From Oscillospiraceae bacterium (GTDB lineage Bacteria > Bacillota > Clostridia > Oscillospirales > Ruminococcaceae): 5,198 nt of DNA. The stretch spans positions 1-5,198 of the forward strand of contig JAHHUB010000119.1 of the NCBI GenBank assembly GCA_020024175.1, in the 5' to 3' direction. The translations under genes were made by a program, and so were the position numbers. Of the stretch, positions 5,118 through 5,198 are shown one piece after another (position 1 is the stretch's first letter; the number at the start of each line of letters is the position of its first letter). The notes beneath the pieces are model-generated. The model worked only from the letters and a program-made list of their open reading frames with translations. It was not told the origin of the DNA and ran no database searches.

Positions 5118-5198
5118 AACTCAAAGATTTATACACACAGGGCTGTAAAAGGCTTAGTTCTGTTTCAGGAGATTCGGCCTCATTTGAAGTTCTAGAAC
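5111..5198 (+). CDS. prmC: Release factor glutamine methyltransferase, N-terminal end (cut by window edge)
   Basis: Only 29 codons are visible, beginning MVKLKDLYTQGCKRL and ending FEVLE. This fits the helical N-terminal domain of PrmC/HemK, where an amphipathic helix is followed by a D..FEA..LL-like stretch. PrmC uses S-adenosylmethionine to methylate the glutamine of the GGQ motif in class I release factors, improving termination. The catalytic NPPY motif would lie beyond the window. The assignment rests on this short match, its position directly after a DUF1385 gene, and a good ribosome binding site. The ATG overlaps the yqhQ stop by 7 nt. Confidence 0.78.
   Translation, partial: MVKLKDLYTQGCKRLSSVSGDSASFEVLE

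Overview
The window looks like the chromosome of a low-GC Gram-positive anaerobe of the class Clostridia, possibly Oscillospiraceae-like. This rests on AT-rich codon use (AAA, GAA, ATA, AGA), strong GGAGG-type ribosome binding sites, TTG starts, an SRP RNA next to dnaX, and a yqhQ-like (DUF1385) gene overlapping prmC. The placement is an inference from gene order and protein style; no 16S gene or other definitive marker is present.

There are two divergent transcription units. The left end is read on the minus strand. It holds a signal recognition particle RNA (about 259-430) followed, 32 nt further on, by the first 75 codons of dnaX (1-226), which runs off the window edge. Between the units (about 431-673) lies a very AT-rich intergenic region with candidate promoters facing both ways and no gene.

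The right-hand unit is one closely packed plus-strand operon: a lipoprotein gene (674-2014, broken by an in-frame TAG at 941-943), an OmpR-family response regulator (2032-2724), its HAMP-type sensor histidine kinase (2747-4171), a DUF1385/YqhQ membrane protein (4188-5117), and the start of prmC (5111-5198, cut by the window edge). Gaps are 17, 22 and 16 nt, and the last pair overlaps by 7 nt. The kinase probably senses an envelope signal and phosphorylates Asp54 of the regulator. The lipoprotein, exported and anchored on the same face as the kinase sensor domain, is a plausible accessory sensor or partner. YqhQ (unknown function) and PrmC (methylates release factors) are housekeeping genes that appear to share the transcript.

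The most notable observation is the single TAG codon inside the otherwise open 446-codon lipoprotein frame. The sequence on both sides is in the same frame and keeps coding character, and no convincing second start follows. It is either a recent nonsense mutation or sequencing error, or a read-through or recoded amber codon. The other four stop codons visible in the window are all TAA. The SRP RNA is also of interest, since its closed fold (about 172 nt) falls between the usual small and large bacterial types. I saw no mobile element, CRISPR array, tRNA or rRNA.
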